Source: Ramlibacter sp. (GTDB lineage: Bacteria; Pseudomonadota; Gammaproteobacteria; Burkholderiales; Burkholderiaceae_C). Taken from it: a stretch of DNA of 64,000 nucleotides. This document shows positions 9,640-20,145 of the stretch, piece after piece. Each line of letters opens with the position of its first letter. The first letter of the stretch is position 1. The DNA lies in NCBI GenBank assembly GCA_028292245.1, contig JAQGMS010000322.1, forward strand, positions 39,619 through 103,618, written 5' to 3'. The notes beneath the pieces were generated by a model. It did not search any database. It was not told the DNA's origin and was given only the letters and a program-made list of their open reading frames with translations. Made by a program: the position numbers and the translations under genes.

Positions 9640-10596
9640 TCACTGAGCCGAATAGGTTTTGGTAGACGATCCCAGTACCGACAATCCAGTATGTTCCGCA
9701 AAGAGCTCGATTGCCCGGCCGGCTGCCAAGCTATTGCCGGTGTCGTCAAGACCGGGTGACCATGCGCACACGCAGCCAATGCCTGGAATAACCGCAACAA
9801 TGCCTCCGCCGACGCCGCTTTTCATAGGCAATCCAATGCGTGCGGCAAAGTCGCCTGCGGCGTTGTAGGTCCCGCATGTAAGCATCAAGGCGGTCACGCT
9901 GTGACGTTGCGCTGCTGACAGCTTCGCGCATGCGCCGTCAGGGGAGAGCCCTTCGATTGTTGCCAAGGGCAGTGCGCTCCGGGCGATTTGGAGGCTACTC
10001 ATAGTTAGAGCGCATTGTCGACAGTAGGTGTCGAGCACTGTATGAACAGAGTTTTTGATGCGGCCGTAACTTTTGAGTAGATGGGCAATGGCAGCGTTTC
10101 GGTGACAGGTATCGCGCTCTGACCACATCACAGCCTGATCAATATCCACACGCTCATCGCCTGCGCTTTGTCTCAGAGTCTGGAGTAGAGCGAGTTCCGG
10201 TTGCGCGAATGTGCTGCAGAGAACGTCAGTGATGACGAGCGCACCAGCATTTATGAACGGGTTCCGCGCCGCCCCCGCTTCCTGATCGACTTGAACCAGT
10301 TCGTTGAATGGCATGCCGGATGGTTCCTTTCCCACCCTGCTCCACAAGTCATCTCCTACTCGCTCAAGAGCCAGCATGAGAGCGAAGAGCTTGGATATGC
10401 TCTGAATTGAAAATGGAGTTTCGGCGTCGCCTGCCAATACTTCCTGACCGTCTAGCGTGACAAATGCCATGCCGAACTGCAGCTTGTTGACTCTCCCCAA
10501 CTGCGGAATGTATTTTGGGAGCCGGCCTTGCGAGAGGAGAGGCCGCACCTGGTTGGCTATGCGGTTCAAAAGGCCCGGAACTTCGGCAGCTAGCAT
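9640..10596 (-). CDS. glsA: Glutaminase
   Basis: QFGMAFVTLDGQEVLAGDAETPFSIQSISKLFALMLAL, GKEPSGMPFNELVQVDQEAGAARNPFINAGALV (serine-dependent glutaminase motifs). Confidence 0.93.
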   Translation of the reverse strand: MLAAEVPGLLNRIANQVRPLLSQGRLPKYIPQLGRVNKLQFGMAFVTLDGQEVLAGDAETPFSIQSISKLFALMLALERVGDDLWSRVGKEPSGMPFNELVQVDQEAGAARNPFINAGALVITDVLCSTFAQPELALLQTLRQSAGDERVDIDQAVMWSERDTCHRNAAIAHLLKSYGRIKNSVHTVLDTYCRQCALTMSSLQIARSALPLATIEGLSPDGACAKLSAAQRHSVTALMLTCGTYNAAGDFAARIGLPMKSGVGGGIVAVIPGIGCVCAWSPGLDDTGNSLAAGRAIELFAEHTGLSVLGSSTKTYSAQ

Positions 10597-10698
10597 GTCA
10601 AAAGTACCTCGAAGGCGGGCGCAACATGCCGCGCTTCCTACCGCTCATATCGGCTTGGGCGACCGTGCGGTAGATGACTTCGGGGATTCGCTTGCGCC

Positions 10699-11775
10699 TC
10701 AATTCTGGAATCCCGTCAGCGCAAGTTGCTGCAATTCCGGCGCGGAGAATCGGTTCAGCTCGAGGTGAGGCAAGATGTTGTTCTCTTGTGCGAAGTCCCG
10801 TCCATACGCAGCGGAGAAGATGGCAATGCCGGATTCATGCAAGGTAGCCTTGTTGTCGGTAAGTTGGCCAAGAAGCACGGTCGGCAGAAGGCCAAACGGA
10901 ACGTCTTCCAGCACGTAGCGGCTATCGACGGTTTTCGGTCCTGAGACACTCAACCCCTGTCGATGTCTCTCTTGATTCATTTCGGCAACGCTCCCTAAGG
11001 GAAGGTTGTACGAAAGCGAGATGTGCTCCTGAACAGTCTTGACCTGGAGGTTCAAGCTTCTGGCGATAGCAAGGCGCTCGATGTCCAATGCCTCGATCAG
11101 ACGCGCCACTGCAGGTGTCACATTTCCGGCCTGGCTCCATTCCTCAGCATGTTCCATGCGAGTCAGATTCAACAACGCAATCCCTAGATGACTCTGAGGA
11201 TTCATGTTGCTCAGCGCTATCGCGAGTATTCCCTCCCGCTTTACGAACCGATCACCGAAGAGATGCGAACAAAGAACGTGCCCCTCATCGATGGCACTCG
11301 CAGGGAGCGTCGCCATGTCGATCTTCTGACGTATGGTTCCCACGTGCACCGCAGTCGAACTGAGCTGCCTTCCCGTGGCGACGGTGGTCGCCAGCGCGAT
11401 GATCGGAGCCCGGATGCCTCGGGCGATCAGCCACCTGTTGAGATACAGCGCACCGAACGACAGATGAGAACTGATGATCAAAGGTTGACCATCTCTTATG
11501 TGCGGCGCCGCGGCATCGAAAGCAAGCTTATGCCCGTTTCCGGGCAAAGCGAACACGACTACATCAGCTTCCGTAACGGCTTCTGCAGCGGAATGCGCGA
11601 CGCTAGGTGTAAAACTACCGGTTATCGCGCCGGTTGCTGCAAGTGGGTGGCCCGCTGCGAGGTCAAACGTGCGCTCGCCAGATGGCGACCAAAGCAAGAC
11701 TTGGTGTCCTGATTGTTCCAGCAGTGCGGCAGTGGCATATGCAATGGCGCCTGCTCCTAAGATACCAACTCGCAC
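10699..11775 (-). CDS. NAD(P)-dependent octopine/nopaline (opine) dehydrogenase family protein
   Basis: N-terminal Rossmann GILGAGAIAYATAALLEQSGHQVLLWSPSG; C-terminal VPFGLLPTVLLGQL resembling the octopine/nopaline dehydrogenase family. Confidence 0.75.
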   Translation of the reverse strand: MRVGILGAGAIAYATAALLEQSGHQVLLWSPSGERTFDLAAGHPLAATGAITGSFTPSVAHSAAEAVTEADVVVFALPGNGHKLAFDAAAPHIRDGQPLIISSHLSFGALYLNRWLIARGIRAPIIALATTVATGRQLSSTAVHVGTIRQKIDMATLPASAIDEGHVLCSHLFGDRFVKREGILAIALSNMNPQSHLGIALLNLTRMEHAEEWSQAGNVTPAVARLIEALDIERLAIARSLNLQVKTVQEHISLSYNLPLGSVAEMNQERHRQGLSVSGPKTVDSRYVLEDVPFGLLPTVLLGQLTDNKATLHESGIAIFSAAYGRDFAQENNILPHLELNRFSAPELQQLALTGFQN

Positions 11776-11790
11776 GAAATCGCTTCCTTT

Positions 11791-12954
11791 CTAGGACTTC
11801 ACGTCGTGGCCGGTTTGGCTTCTCATCAATCGTTGGGCATTCAGCCCACCGATCGCGCGCCGCGTCGTGCCGCCCACAATCAGATCAGCCAGCGTTGCTC
11901 CAACAACCGGCACCAATTCAAAGCCGTGGCCTGAGTACCCGAAGGCATGGAAGACTCCAGGTGCGTTCACGGCGGGCCCAACAACGGGAAGGAGGTCTGC
12001 GGTCTTTGCCTCCAATCCGGACCAGACTCGCACCATACGTACGTTGCGTACACAGGGAAAGAGATCGGTCGCCGCGCGCGCGCCCTTCGAGAGAATCCCC
12101 AGCCGCACTGCCGATGACTCGTCGTCAAGGTCAGGAACTCCCTGCAAGCCTCCGCCGATCACAAGCGTTCCCTGGTCCGATTGTTTGAAAGACAGTGAAC
12201 GTCCCATGATCGACACCACCGGCTTGATCATCGGGGCAAGTCGCTCCGTGACGATCATCATGGAAGCCTTTGTGCCAAGCGGAATCTCGTCCCCCACCAT
12301 CGCCGCGATGCGACCGGACCAAGCGCCTGCCGCATTCACGACGAACGGTACGGAGATGGACGCGTGTTGCCCGCTGACAGCCGGACCAGCCAACTGAAGT
12401 GACCAATCCTGGCCGGATCGCTCAATGTCTCGCACACCACATCCTTCGCGGATAACGGCGCCCGCGAGTTCAGCGCTGCGCCGAAACGCTGCGAGGGTTC
12501 GGTGAGGGTCTGCTGCCCCGTCGCCACGCGAAATTGACCCGCCGATGCAATGCGGGCTGATTGCTGGAACCAGCCTGCGCAATTCGTGGCCATCGATGAT
12601 GGCTTCGTGCTGATAGCCCATGCCCCTAAGCTTGGTGACGCGTCCCTCGAGCTTCACCAAGTTGTCGGACTGTTCCGCCACACAGATCTGACCATAGGGT
12701 TGGAAGCCGCAGTCATCGCCAACCAGTGATTTGATCCTGTGCCACATGTCCATCGACTCAAGTGCAAGATCCAGCTCGCCTAAATCGCGATTGAGTGTTC
12801 GTACGCCTGCGGCGGTGGCTCCGGATGCATGCCTGCCCACCCATGCGCGTTCGAGGACTACAACACGTTTGCCAGCGCGGCACAGATGCATGGCCGCGGA
12901 TAGACCGTGCAGACCGCCACCGATCACGGCGACATCGAAAACACGGTTGGTCAT
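11791..12954 (-). CDS. FAD-dependent amino acid/opine oxidase beta-type subunit (DadA/HcnC-like)
   Basis: DVAVIGGGLHGLSAAMHLCRAGKRVVVLER; HAFGYSGHGFELVPVVGATLADLIVGG. Confidence 0.85.
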   Translation of the reverse strand: MTNRVFDVAVIGGGLHGLSAAMHLCRAGKRVVVLERAWVGRHASGATAAGVRTLNRDLGELDLALESMDMWHRIKSLVGDDCGFQPYGQICVAEQSDNLVKLEGRVTKLRGMGYQHEAIIDGHELRRLVPAISPHCIGGSISRGDGAADPHRTLAAFRRSAELAGAVIREGCGVRDIERSGQDWSLQLAGPAVSGQHASISVPFVVNAAGAWSGRIAAMVGDEIPLGTKASMMIVTERLAPMIKPVVSIMGRSLSFKQSDQGTLVIGGGLQGVPDLDDESSAVRLGILSKGARAATDLFPCVRNVRMVRVWSGLEAKTADLLPVVGPAVNAPGVFHAFGYSGHGFELVPVVGATLADLIVGGTTRRAIGGLNAQRLMRSQTGHDVKS

Positions 12955-14393
12955 ACGTGACCGCTTCCGCCATCTAAGGACGCGAGCTCGGCCAACGTCA
13001 GAGGCTTAAGTGGTGGGCGTACCCGGTAGAACCCAATCTCCTGGACCGGCCTCTGATGCGATGCTGCAAGAATATGGGCAACGGTGTACCCACACTGCCG
13101 ACCTTGGCAAGGGCCCATCCCCGCTCGGGTCATCGATTTGATTTGGTTTGGGTCGGGCCGGCCGATCTTGGCGGCAGCGCGAATCTCACCAGCGGTCAGT
13201 TCCTCGCACCTGCACACGACTGTGTCATCCGGTGGCGCAAATAGTTCTGCACGGGGCGGGTACATGGCGTCGAGCATGGGACGGATCGCCAATTCGCTTG
13301 CCAGTTGCCGTCGCATCGGCTCCGCAAGTCGTCTCGCGTGCTCTTCCTGAAGTTTGCCTGCGCCAACAGCAATGCCGAGTGCAGCCAATGATCCGCGCGT
13401 ACAAGCGGCTCGTGCGCCACCAATGCCCCCGCCGTCGCCGGCCACGAAGATTCCGGGCTTACTCGATTGCCCCCACTCATCGAGGGTTGGCGTGAAGCAC
13501 TGTTGAGCGGCACTCCATGTGTGTTCGCATCCTAGGGCCTGCGTTATGTGGATTGATGGGACCACGCCTTCATGGACCAGCAAAAGATCAGCGGCAACGC
13601 GTTGCGACTCGCCGTTCGAGGTCTGGTATGAAAGATGCTGGATGCGATCTACGCCGTAGGCGCGTAGTTGCGTGACACCGCGCACGATGGGGAAACCGGC
13701 GCGTCGCACCGCGCGCGTCCAACTTAACCCCTTGAGGAGGTCCCTCCAGGCGCCAAGTGCCGCCCTTGCATGCGGAACGGCGCGCCGCCAACCGTCCACA
13801 GGTGCTGTATCCAACCAACCAGCGATGCGGCCGCCAGCGCGCAACAGCTGCACCATGTAGAGCAGGACGAGAGGCCCGCTACCTGCGATCCAAGGCGGAG
13901 CCTGTGGGATTTCTCGAGCGTTCTTCATGAGAATCTGAGCTGCACCAACCGTCAAGACGCCTGGTAGCGTCCAGCCCGGAAAGGGCGCAGGACGCTCCTG
14001 CGCCCCAGTGGCCAGCAGCACATTTGCGGCTTGCACGCACTCCGCTTGTTGCGCGCGGCTCATAAAGACCTGCCAACCTGGCTCTATCTGCCAAATCTGG
14101 GTCTCGGGCTCGTAGATCGCGCCGCTGGCGCGGAATGCCTGCGCGACCGACAATCCGGAAGCATATTCATCGCCAAGCAACTTGCCCACAGGGGTCCCAG
14201 CTCGGGCCTCGATCGCGCGCCAGATTTGGCCGCCGGGCGCAGGTTGATCATCCACCACCAAGACGGTCAAGCCCAAGGCGCGCGCCTGCAGTGCCGCATT
14301 CATTCCCGCGGGACCAGCTCCGACAATCAGCAAGTCGAACTCGCGACTCATGGGAGCAACGTCTGTTTCGACGCTCCGACCTGAGGCTCGCAC
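12951..14393 (-). CDS. FAD/NAD(P)-binding oxidoreductase, HcnB/opine oxidase A-like, C-terminal BFD-like [2Fe-2S] region
   Basis: DLLIVGAGPAGMNAALQARALGLTVLVVDDQPAPGGQIWR; DTVVCRCEELTAGEIRAAAKIGRPDPNQIKSMTRAGMGPCQGRQCG. Confidence 0.88.
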   Translation of the reverse strand: MRASGRSVETDVAPMSREFDLLIVGAGPAGMNAALQARALGLTVLVVDDQPAPGGQIWRAIEARAGTPVGKLLGDEYASGLSVAQAFRASGAIYEPETQIWQIEPGWQVFMSRAQQAECVQAANVLLATGAQERPAPFPGWTLPGVLTVGAAQILMKNAREIPQAPPWIAGSGPLVLLYMVQLLRAGGRIAGWLDTAPVDGWRRAVPHARAALGAWRDLLKGLSWTRAVRRAGFPIVRGVTQLRAYGVDRIQHLSYQTSNGESQRVAADLLLVHEGVVPSIHITQALGCEHTWSAAQQCFTPTLDEWGQSSKPGIFVAGDGGGIGGARAACTRGSLAALGIAVGAGKLQEEHARRLAEPMRRQLASELAIRPMLDAMYPPRAELFAPPDDTVVCRCEELTAGEIRAAAKIGRPDPNQIKSMTRAGMGPCQGRQCGYTVAHILAASHQRPVQEIGFYRVRPPLKPLTLAELASLDGGSGHV

Positions 14394-14734
14394 TCGTCGA
14401 TCGACTCACCTGCAGGACAAGAGTTGGTGAGCTGCCGACGACCGTGTTGACGTTCCACGAACATGCCGTGCTGCACCTGGATCAGGCACGTCTGCGTCGA
14501 TGCCACGCCATCGACAATCGCAAGGCATTCAAAGCATACGCCCATCATGCAATATGGCGCGCGCGAACTGCCCCTTACCGGAGTGGTGCGCGAAAGCGGT
14601 GGGTCGAGACGCAACAGTACAGCGGCGACGCTGTCGCCTGGCTCTGCATTCACCGTTTGCCCGTCGATCGTCAGGCTTAGGGCTGGGAGCTTCGCGCCGG
14701 CGTCATCCAGCTTGCGAAACAAGGAAGTGTTCAT
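14348..14734 (-). CDS. (2Fe-2S)-binding small subunit, HcnA/opine oxidase gamma-like
   Basis: LSLTIDGQTVNAEPGDSVAAVLL...SSRAPYCMMGVCFECLAIVDGVASTQTCL. Confidence 0.85.
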   Translation of the reverse strand: MNTSLFRKLDDAGAKLPALSLTIDGQTVNAEPGDSVAAVLLRLDPPLSRTTPVRGSSRAPYCMMGVCFECLAIVDGVASTQTCLIQVQHGMFVERQHGRRQLTNSCPAGESIDECEPQVGASKQTLLP

Positions 14735-14890
14735 GAAGTTAGGCTTGCGATGAGGATCACAAAAGTGAAAATCTCTCCGGTCAGTCGTGCCGCAACAGTT
14801 TTCACTCGGCTCCGGCATCGATCTCCGAAGTAGCCATGTTATTCAGGATTTACGTTGCGATCTATTACGCGCCGCCCGCCCATCCATCCG

Positions 14891-15799
14891 TCACCTGCAT
14901 GTGTTTCCGATGGTTCGAGCAGTTGCTTCAAGGTATTGCACCAGGTCTTTTGCTTGCGCACTCAATCGTGTGTCGCCCATCGCAACCACTTGAACTCTGT
15001 AGGGCATAGCTGGTCGAAGCGGTAAAGCGATACCACCCCGCAAGCGGTGGAGATTGCCGGTGAACGGATCTACGACGGAGATGCCTGCGCCCCGGAGTAC
15101 AAGTTCACTGCATGAAAGTGATTGCGATGCCTCGGCGATGATATCGAGTTCGACGCCGGCTTCCTTCAACAGGACTTCCAGCCGCTTCTGAAGCGTACCC
15201 GTGAGCGCCACAAATGGCCTGCCAATCAACTGCTGCAGTTCCACTTGCGTCCATTCGCTGGGTAGCCCACCGGCCGCCGCAATACAGACACAATCGGCCG
15301 AAACCTCCGCCACATTCTCCGCTTCCCCTACGGCTAGCCCATGAGCCGCGAGGCCGACATCAGCCTGCCGATTCAAGACGCTCCTCACAACTTCAATGGA
15401 GGAAGCGATGTCGAGGCTCACTACGACATTCGGGTATTTCTTTCGGAGAAACTCAATAGCCTGAGGCAATATCGAGTGCGCAATAGCCGGAATCGCGCAG
15501 ATCGAAAGCCGGCCCATTCGCAGCTTTCTTAATTGTTCAGAAAAGCGGGCGATGTCCTCAAGACCCAGGAACGACTGCTGTACCTTGGTCATAAGAGCAA
15601 GTGCTTCCTCTGTCGGCTTCACCGTTCGGCCATGCTTTACGAATAATTGGAACCCGACCACCTTCTGGAGTTCCGCGATCACGCGACTTACCGACGATTG
15701 CGACATGCCCAAGGCATCCGCGCCTGCACTGATCCCACCGTTCATGATGGCAGCGCGGAAGGCCTCAATCATCTGGTGAGTGAGCACCGGTGTAGGCAT
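14891..15799 (-). CDS. LysR-family transcriptional regulator
   Basis: MIEAFRAAIMNGGISAGADALGMSQSSVSRVIAELQKVVGFQLFVKHGRTVKPTEEA. Confidence 0.93.
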   Translation of the reverse strand: MPTPVLTHQMIEAFRAAIMNGGISAGADALGMSQSSVSRVIAELQKVVGFQLFVKHGRTVKPTEEALALMTKVQQSFLGLEDIARFSEQLRKLRMGRLSICAIPAIAHSILPQAIEFLRKKYPNVVVSLDIASSIEVVRSVLNRQADVGLAAHGLAVGEAENVAEVSADCVCIAAAGGLPSEWTQVELQQLIGRPFVALTGTLQKRLEVLLKEAGVELDIIAEASQSLSCSELVLRGAGISVVDPFTGNLHRLRGGIALPLRPAMPYRVQVVAMGDTRLSAQAKDLVQYLEATARTIGNTCR

Positions 15800-15941
15800 A
15801 GCACCCTCCTTGATTAGCTGGTTATCTCGCAGTGTAGGGGTTCGTGGGCCCCTTCTTGATATCGCATCACCTCACGTTTCGCTATGAAGCTTAATTGCCT
15901 TGTAGGCAATCGCGATACCAATGAAAGCAGCTGTCAAATTC

Positions 15942-15972
15942 AAAAAAAGGGCACCAGGTGACCCCGGTGCCC
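15942..15972 (-). terminator. Rho-independent terminator of the porin gene
   Basis: On the minus strand GGGCACC-GGGGTCACCT-GGTGCCC followed by seven Ts, just after the porin stop at 16000. Confidence 0.8.
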
Positions 15973-15999
15973 AAACCTTGGAGACAACTCTGTGCGCTA

Positions 16000-17079
16000 C
16001 TAGAAGGAGTGCTTGACGCCCAGGTCGAGGCCGGACGATGACTGGTTTGCGGCGGTCACGGCTCCGTTCAGCGCCGTGGTGGCACCTCCACTGTTGCGTA
16101 CCCGTGCGTAGGTACCGTACACGGACGTGCGCTTGGAAAGGTTATGCACGTAACCCAGGGAGAGCTTCTTGGTCTCAGGGCTGCCGGCGGCTGAACTCTT
16201 GTAGTCAGACCACAGCGCCTTGATCTCCCCTGCGCCCACGCGGTAAATGCCGCCCACATGGAAGCCACGTCCGGTGAGCCCCGCGAGCGTATCAACCCTA
16301 TCGCGGTAGTAGCCGGCCATGGCAGAAATGGCATCCCAGTCGTAGCGACCTGAGAGGTTCGTTGAGGTGATATTGCCTGTCGTCGCGGTCTGTGCATACT
16401 GCGTGCGCGCGTGAGCGAGTGCCACGTCCAGCGATCCGGCACGGTAACCCACGCGGAAGCCGCCACCGGTGCCATCATCAGCGGTCACGCCGGCGTTGCT
16501 GGCGTTCTCGCCCAAGTAGTATTGGGCCTCGCCATAGAAGCCACCCAAATTGCTGGGCAGGAAGTACATGATTGCGTTGGACACGCGCGAAGACACCGGG
16601 CCGCCAAGAGTGCCGACGGCAACCTGAGAGCTACCCACGCCGTTGTTGCCGAAGGGATCGGAGTGGAACCGGTTGTAGTACTGGACCGAGTAGTCCCTGC
16701 CGAGCCGCAGCTCGCCCCAGTTGCCTGCCAGGCTGACCGTGGATCGGCGCCCGAAGGCAAGGCCCTGCGTGCCGTTCGGCGCGACCGACGTTCCCGTGGT
16801 CTGGTTGTTGGAATTGGAATTGCCGCCTTGGCCGTTGTCCACCGCGAGTGCAGCTTCGAGCCAGAAGCTGGCGGACATACCGCCTCCCAGGTCTTCCACG
16901 CCGCGGAAGCCGAGGCGCGACGTCGTATTGCCACCGGAGCCAAGTTGCGTGCGATCCGCAACGCTGCCAGCGCCACGCTGGAAGGTGGAGTCGATGACGC
17001 CGAACAGCGTGACCGACGACTGTGCGCAAGCCATGCTCGATACGGCGATCATGGCGGACGACAAAAGATACTTCTTCAT
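16000..17079 (-). CDS. Gram-negative (Burkholderiales-type) porin
   Basis: MKKYLLSSAMIAVSSMACAQSSVTLFGVIDSTFQRG; C-terminal aromatic GVKHSF. Confidence 0.92.
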   Translation of the reverse strand: MKKYLLSSAMIAVSSMACAQSSVTLFGVIDSTFQRGAGSVADRTQLGSGGNTTSRLGFRGVEDLGGGMSASFWLEAALAVDNGQGGNSNSNNQTTGTSVAPNGTQGLAFGRRSTVSLAGNWGELRLGRDYSVQYYNRFHSDPFGNNGVGSSQVAVGTLGGPVSSRVSNAIMYFLPSNLGGFYGEAQYYLGENASNAGVTADDGTGGGFRVGYRAGSLDVALAHARTQYAQTATTGNITSTNLSGRYDWDAISAMAGYYRDRVDTLAGLTGRGFHVGGIYRVGAGEIKALWSDYKSSAAGSPETKKLSLGYVHNLSKRTSVYGTYARVRNSGGATTALNGAVTAANQSSSGLDLGVKHSF

Positions 17080-17341
17080 TTGAGTTTCTCCAATAAAATG
17101 CCCCTCTGCTGTGGGGACCCTGTGTAAGTCAATGGCTGCCCGGTGCCCGGGCGGCCTCCGGTTTTCGTTTCGCACGCCCGCAACTTGCGTGCGTGTCGTT
17201 GCGTTAAGGCATTCGCGAAACAAAGCCCTCCTCTCCTGGCTCTCCGGCAAGGAAACAGTGATGGCTTAGGAGGTGGAGTTTTTTAGTTCGCGCTAACGCA
17301 TCGGCTCTCCTTTCCCTGGCAACGCCAGTCGATCTCTACAT

Positions 17342-18310
17342 TCAATCCAACAGGAAGCAGGCCGCCTTGCGGCCTGCTTCCACTTCACGCAACAAGGGGA
17401 CTTCCTGGCGGCAGCGCGCCATCACATGCGGACAGCGCGAACTGAAGGCGCAGCCTGGCGGCGGATTCATAGCCGAAGGGATTTCGCCGGTGATACGCGG
17501 CAGCGCGAACCGCGCCTTGGGGTCAGGCACTGGAGACGCCGCGCGCAGCATCTGGGTATAGGGGTGCAGCGGCCTGTCGAAGATGCCCGGCACCGGGCCT
17601 TCTTCAACAATCCGGCCCAGGTACATCACCGCCACGCGGTCGCACACGTGACGTACCACACCGAGGTCGTGCGAAACGAACAGCATGCTCAAGGCGCGCT
17701 TTTCTCGCAGCGACTCCAGGAGCTTGAGCACCTGTGCCTGCACGGAGACGTCCAGCGCTGAGACCGGCTCGTCTGCCACGATGAAGCTGGGCTCCAGGAT
17801 CAGGGCGCGGGCGATGCCGATGCGCTGGCGCTGGCCGCCGGAGAACTGGTGGGGAAAGCGCGAACGCGAGTCCAGTGGCAGGCCGACCTCAGCCAGCGCC
17901 GCTGCGATGCGCTCGTCGGAGTCCTTGCCGCGTGCCAGCCGATGCACCTGCAGGGGCTCGGCCAAGGCCTGCAAGACGGTGCGGCGAGGGTTGAGCGAGC
18001 CGTATGGGTCCTGAAAGATCATCTGCATGCGTCTGCGCACGGCACGCAACTCGGGCCTACCGAGCGAGCGCACTTCCTTGCCTTCGAATATGATTTTTCC
18101 GCCGTCGGGCTCGACCAACCGCAGCAGGCAGCGCGCCAGTGTAGATTTACCGCAACCCGATTCACCGACGAGCCCCAGAGAGCCGCGGTGCTGCACCGTG
18201 AAACCCGCGTTCACCACGGCGCTGACGGTCGCGTCGCGTGTGAACAGGCCGCGCCCAACGCGGAAATGCTTGTCGAGGTTCTCGACCGTGAGAATGTTGG
18301 GTTCACGCAT
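17342..18310 (-). CDS. Dipeptide/oligopeptide-type ABC transporter ATP-binding protein (DppF/OppF-like)
   Basis: GLVGESGCGKSTLARCLLRL, FSGGQRQRIGIARALILEPSFIVADEPVSALD. Confidence 0.93.
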   Translation of the reverse strand: MREPNILTVENLDKHFRVGRGLFTRDATVSAVVNAGFTVQHRGSLGLVGESGCGKSTLARCLLRLVEPDGGKIIFEGKEVRSLGRPELRAVRRRMQMIFQDPYGSLNPRRTVLQALAEPLQVHRLARGKDSDERIAAALAEVGLPLDSRSRFPHQFSGGQRQRIGIARALILEPSFIVADEPVSALDVSVQAQVLKLLESLREKRALSMLFVSHDLGVVRHVCDRVAVMYLGRIVEEGPVPGIFDRPLHPYTQMLRAASPVPDPKARFALPRITGEIPSAMNPPPGCAFSSRCPHVMARCRQEVPLLREVEAGRKAACFLLD

Positions 18311-19286
18311 GCGAGACTCCCCGCACCCAGCAACGAACACTTCTGGCGGGACCTGTTTCATTCAGCACGGGGTGCTGCGTCCTGCAGCGCTCGATTACCA
18401 GTGGGCAGCGTGGCGCGAAGGCGCAGCCGGTGCCCCGCTCGCGGATCGAAGGAACGTTGCCGCGTAGCGGATCGAGCGCACCCAGGTCCCGGTCCACGCG
18501 CGGCATGGAAGCCAGCAAGGCCTCGGTATATGGGTGCTGTGGAGAATCAAAAATCTCCGAGGCCGGGGACGTCTCAACGATCTCGCCGGCGTACATCACG
18601 GCCACCCGATCGGCGATCAAGGCCACCACGCCCAGGTTGTGCGTAATAAAGAGCACCGCGAGGCCATATTCGCGCTTGAGGTCCTCGATCAAGGACAGCA
18701 CCTGGGCCTGAATCGTCACATCCAGCGCGGTGGTCGGCTCATCGGCCAGGAGCACATCGGGTCGACAGGCTAGCGCCATGGCGATCATGACCCGCTGGCG
18801 CATGCCGCCGGAGAACTGGTGCGGATAGTCGCGCATGCGCTGGGCGGCCGAGGGGATGCGCACGAGGTCCAACATGCGCTCTGACTCCTTCAGTGCCGCC
18901 GCGCGATCCATGCCGCGATGCGCCCGCAGGCTTTCGGCCACCTGGTCACCCACGCGCATGGTCGGGTTCAGCGCCGTCATGGGCTCCTGGAAGATCATGG
19001 CGACGCGGTTGCCGCGGATGGCGTCGAGATCTTTCTCCGATAGCTTGGCCAGGTCGGTATCGCCTAGCATGATCTGGCCGCTGGCGATGCGCCCGGAGCG
19101 AGCCGGGATCAAGCCCATCATGGCCAGCGAGGTCACACTCTTGCCGCTGCCGGACTCGCCGACCAGGGCGAGCGTCTCGTTGCGGCCGATCTCGAAGTCG
19201 ACGCTGCGCACGGCGGAGTGCCAGGCACCGGCGGTGCGGAATTCGACGGTGAGGTCACGCAGTTGGATGACAGGTCCCTCAGTCAT
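18303..19286 (-). CDS. Dipeptide/oligopeptide-type ABC transporter ATP-binding protein (DppD/OppD-like)
   Basis: [53 protein letters not shown]. Confidence 0.93.
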   Translation of the reverse strand: MTEGPVIQLRDLTVEFRTAGAWHSAVRSVDFEIGRNETLALVGESGSGKSVTSLAMMGLIPARSGRIASGQIMLGDTDLAKLSEKDLDAIRGNRVAMIFQEPMTALNPTMRVGDQVAESLRAHRGMDRAAALKESERMLDLVRIPSAAQRMRDYPHQFSGGMRQRVMIAMALACRPDVLLADEPTTALDVTIQAQVLSLIEDLKREYGLAVLFITHNLGVVALIADRVAVMYAGEIVETSPASEIFDSPQHPYTEALLASMPRVDRDLGALDPLRGNVPSIRERGTGCAFAPRCPLVIERCRTQHPVLNETGPARSVRCWVRGVSHA

Positions 19287-20145
19287 TGCGGGCTTTCGGG
19301 TCGATTGCATCGCGCACTCCGTCACCCAGCAGGTTCAGGCCGAGCACGGTGATCAGGATGGCGAAGCCCGGGACGATCGCCAGCCAGGGCGCGTCCAGGA
19401 TGTTCTCGAAGCCTTCGCGGATCATTCCGCCCCAAGTCGGTGTCGGCGGCTTGACGCCCAAGCCAATGAAGCTGAGGGAAGCTTCGGTGCGGATCGCGGT
19501 GGCCAGCCAGAGTGAGGCCACCACGATGACCTCTGACAGCAAGTTGGGCACAATATGCACCACGACCAGCCGAATGTCCGAGAAGCCCAGAGCGCGGCCC
19601 GCTTCAACAAAATCACGATTCTTCAGCGCGATGGTCGGTGCCCGTGCCACGCGTGCAAACGGCGCGAGCTCCGTGATGGCGATGGCGATGATCAAGTTCT
19701 CGATGCTGGGCCCGAGCATGGCCACCACCATCAGCCCCAACAATAGAGTTGGAAAGGACAAAATCACGTCTAACAGGCTGGTCACCATTGCGTCAAACCA
19801 GCCACCGATGTAGCCAGCCGCGATCCCGATGGCCGAGCCGAGGACCAGTGCCAACGCAATTGAGGCGACGCCGATGAACAGCGAGATCCGCGCGGCATGC
19901 AGCACCCGCGCGAGAACATCGCGGCCGTAGGTGTCAGTACCGAGCGGGTGTCCTGCCACTGCCCAAGATAGGCGGTCTCCGATGTTCTGCTCGAGAGGAT
20001 CGACAGGCCATATCCACGGCGCGAAGACGGCGGCAAGGACCACGGCCGCCACCAGGATCAAACCGATCCACGACGTCGGATTTTCTCGAAAGCGGTGGGT
20101 CCAGCCGATAGTAGGAGCGGCAGCGATGGCGAGGGAATTGTTCAT
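19279..20145 (-). CDS. ABC transporter permease (DppC/OppC-like)
   Basis: AVAGHPLGTDTYGRDVLARVLHAARISLFIG; start set at MNNSLAIAAAP. Confidence 0.92.
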   Translation of the reverse strand: MNNSLAIAAAPTIGWTHRFRENPTSWIGLILVAAVVLAAVFAPWIWPVDPLEQNIGDRLSWAVAGHPLGTDTYGRDVLARVLHAARISLFIGVASIALALVLGSAIGIAAGYIGGWFDAMVTSLLDVILSFPTLLLGLMVVAMLGPSIENLIIAIAITELAPFARVARAPTIALKNRDFVEAGRALGFSDIRLVVVHIVPNLLSEVIVVASLWLATAIRTEASLSFIGLGVKPPTPTWGGMIREGFENILDAPWLAIVPGFAILITVLGLNLLGDGVRDAIDPKARND

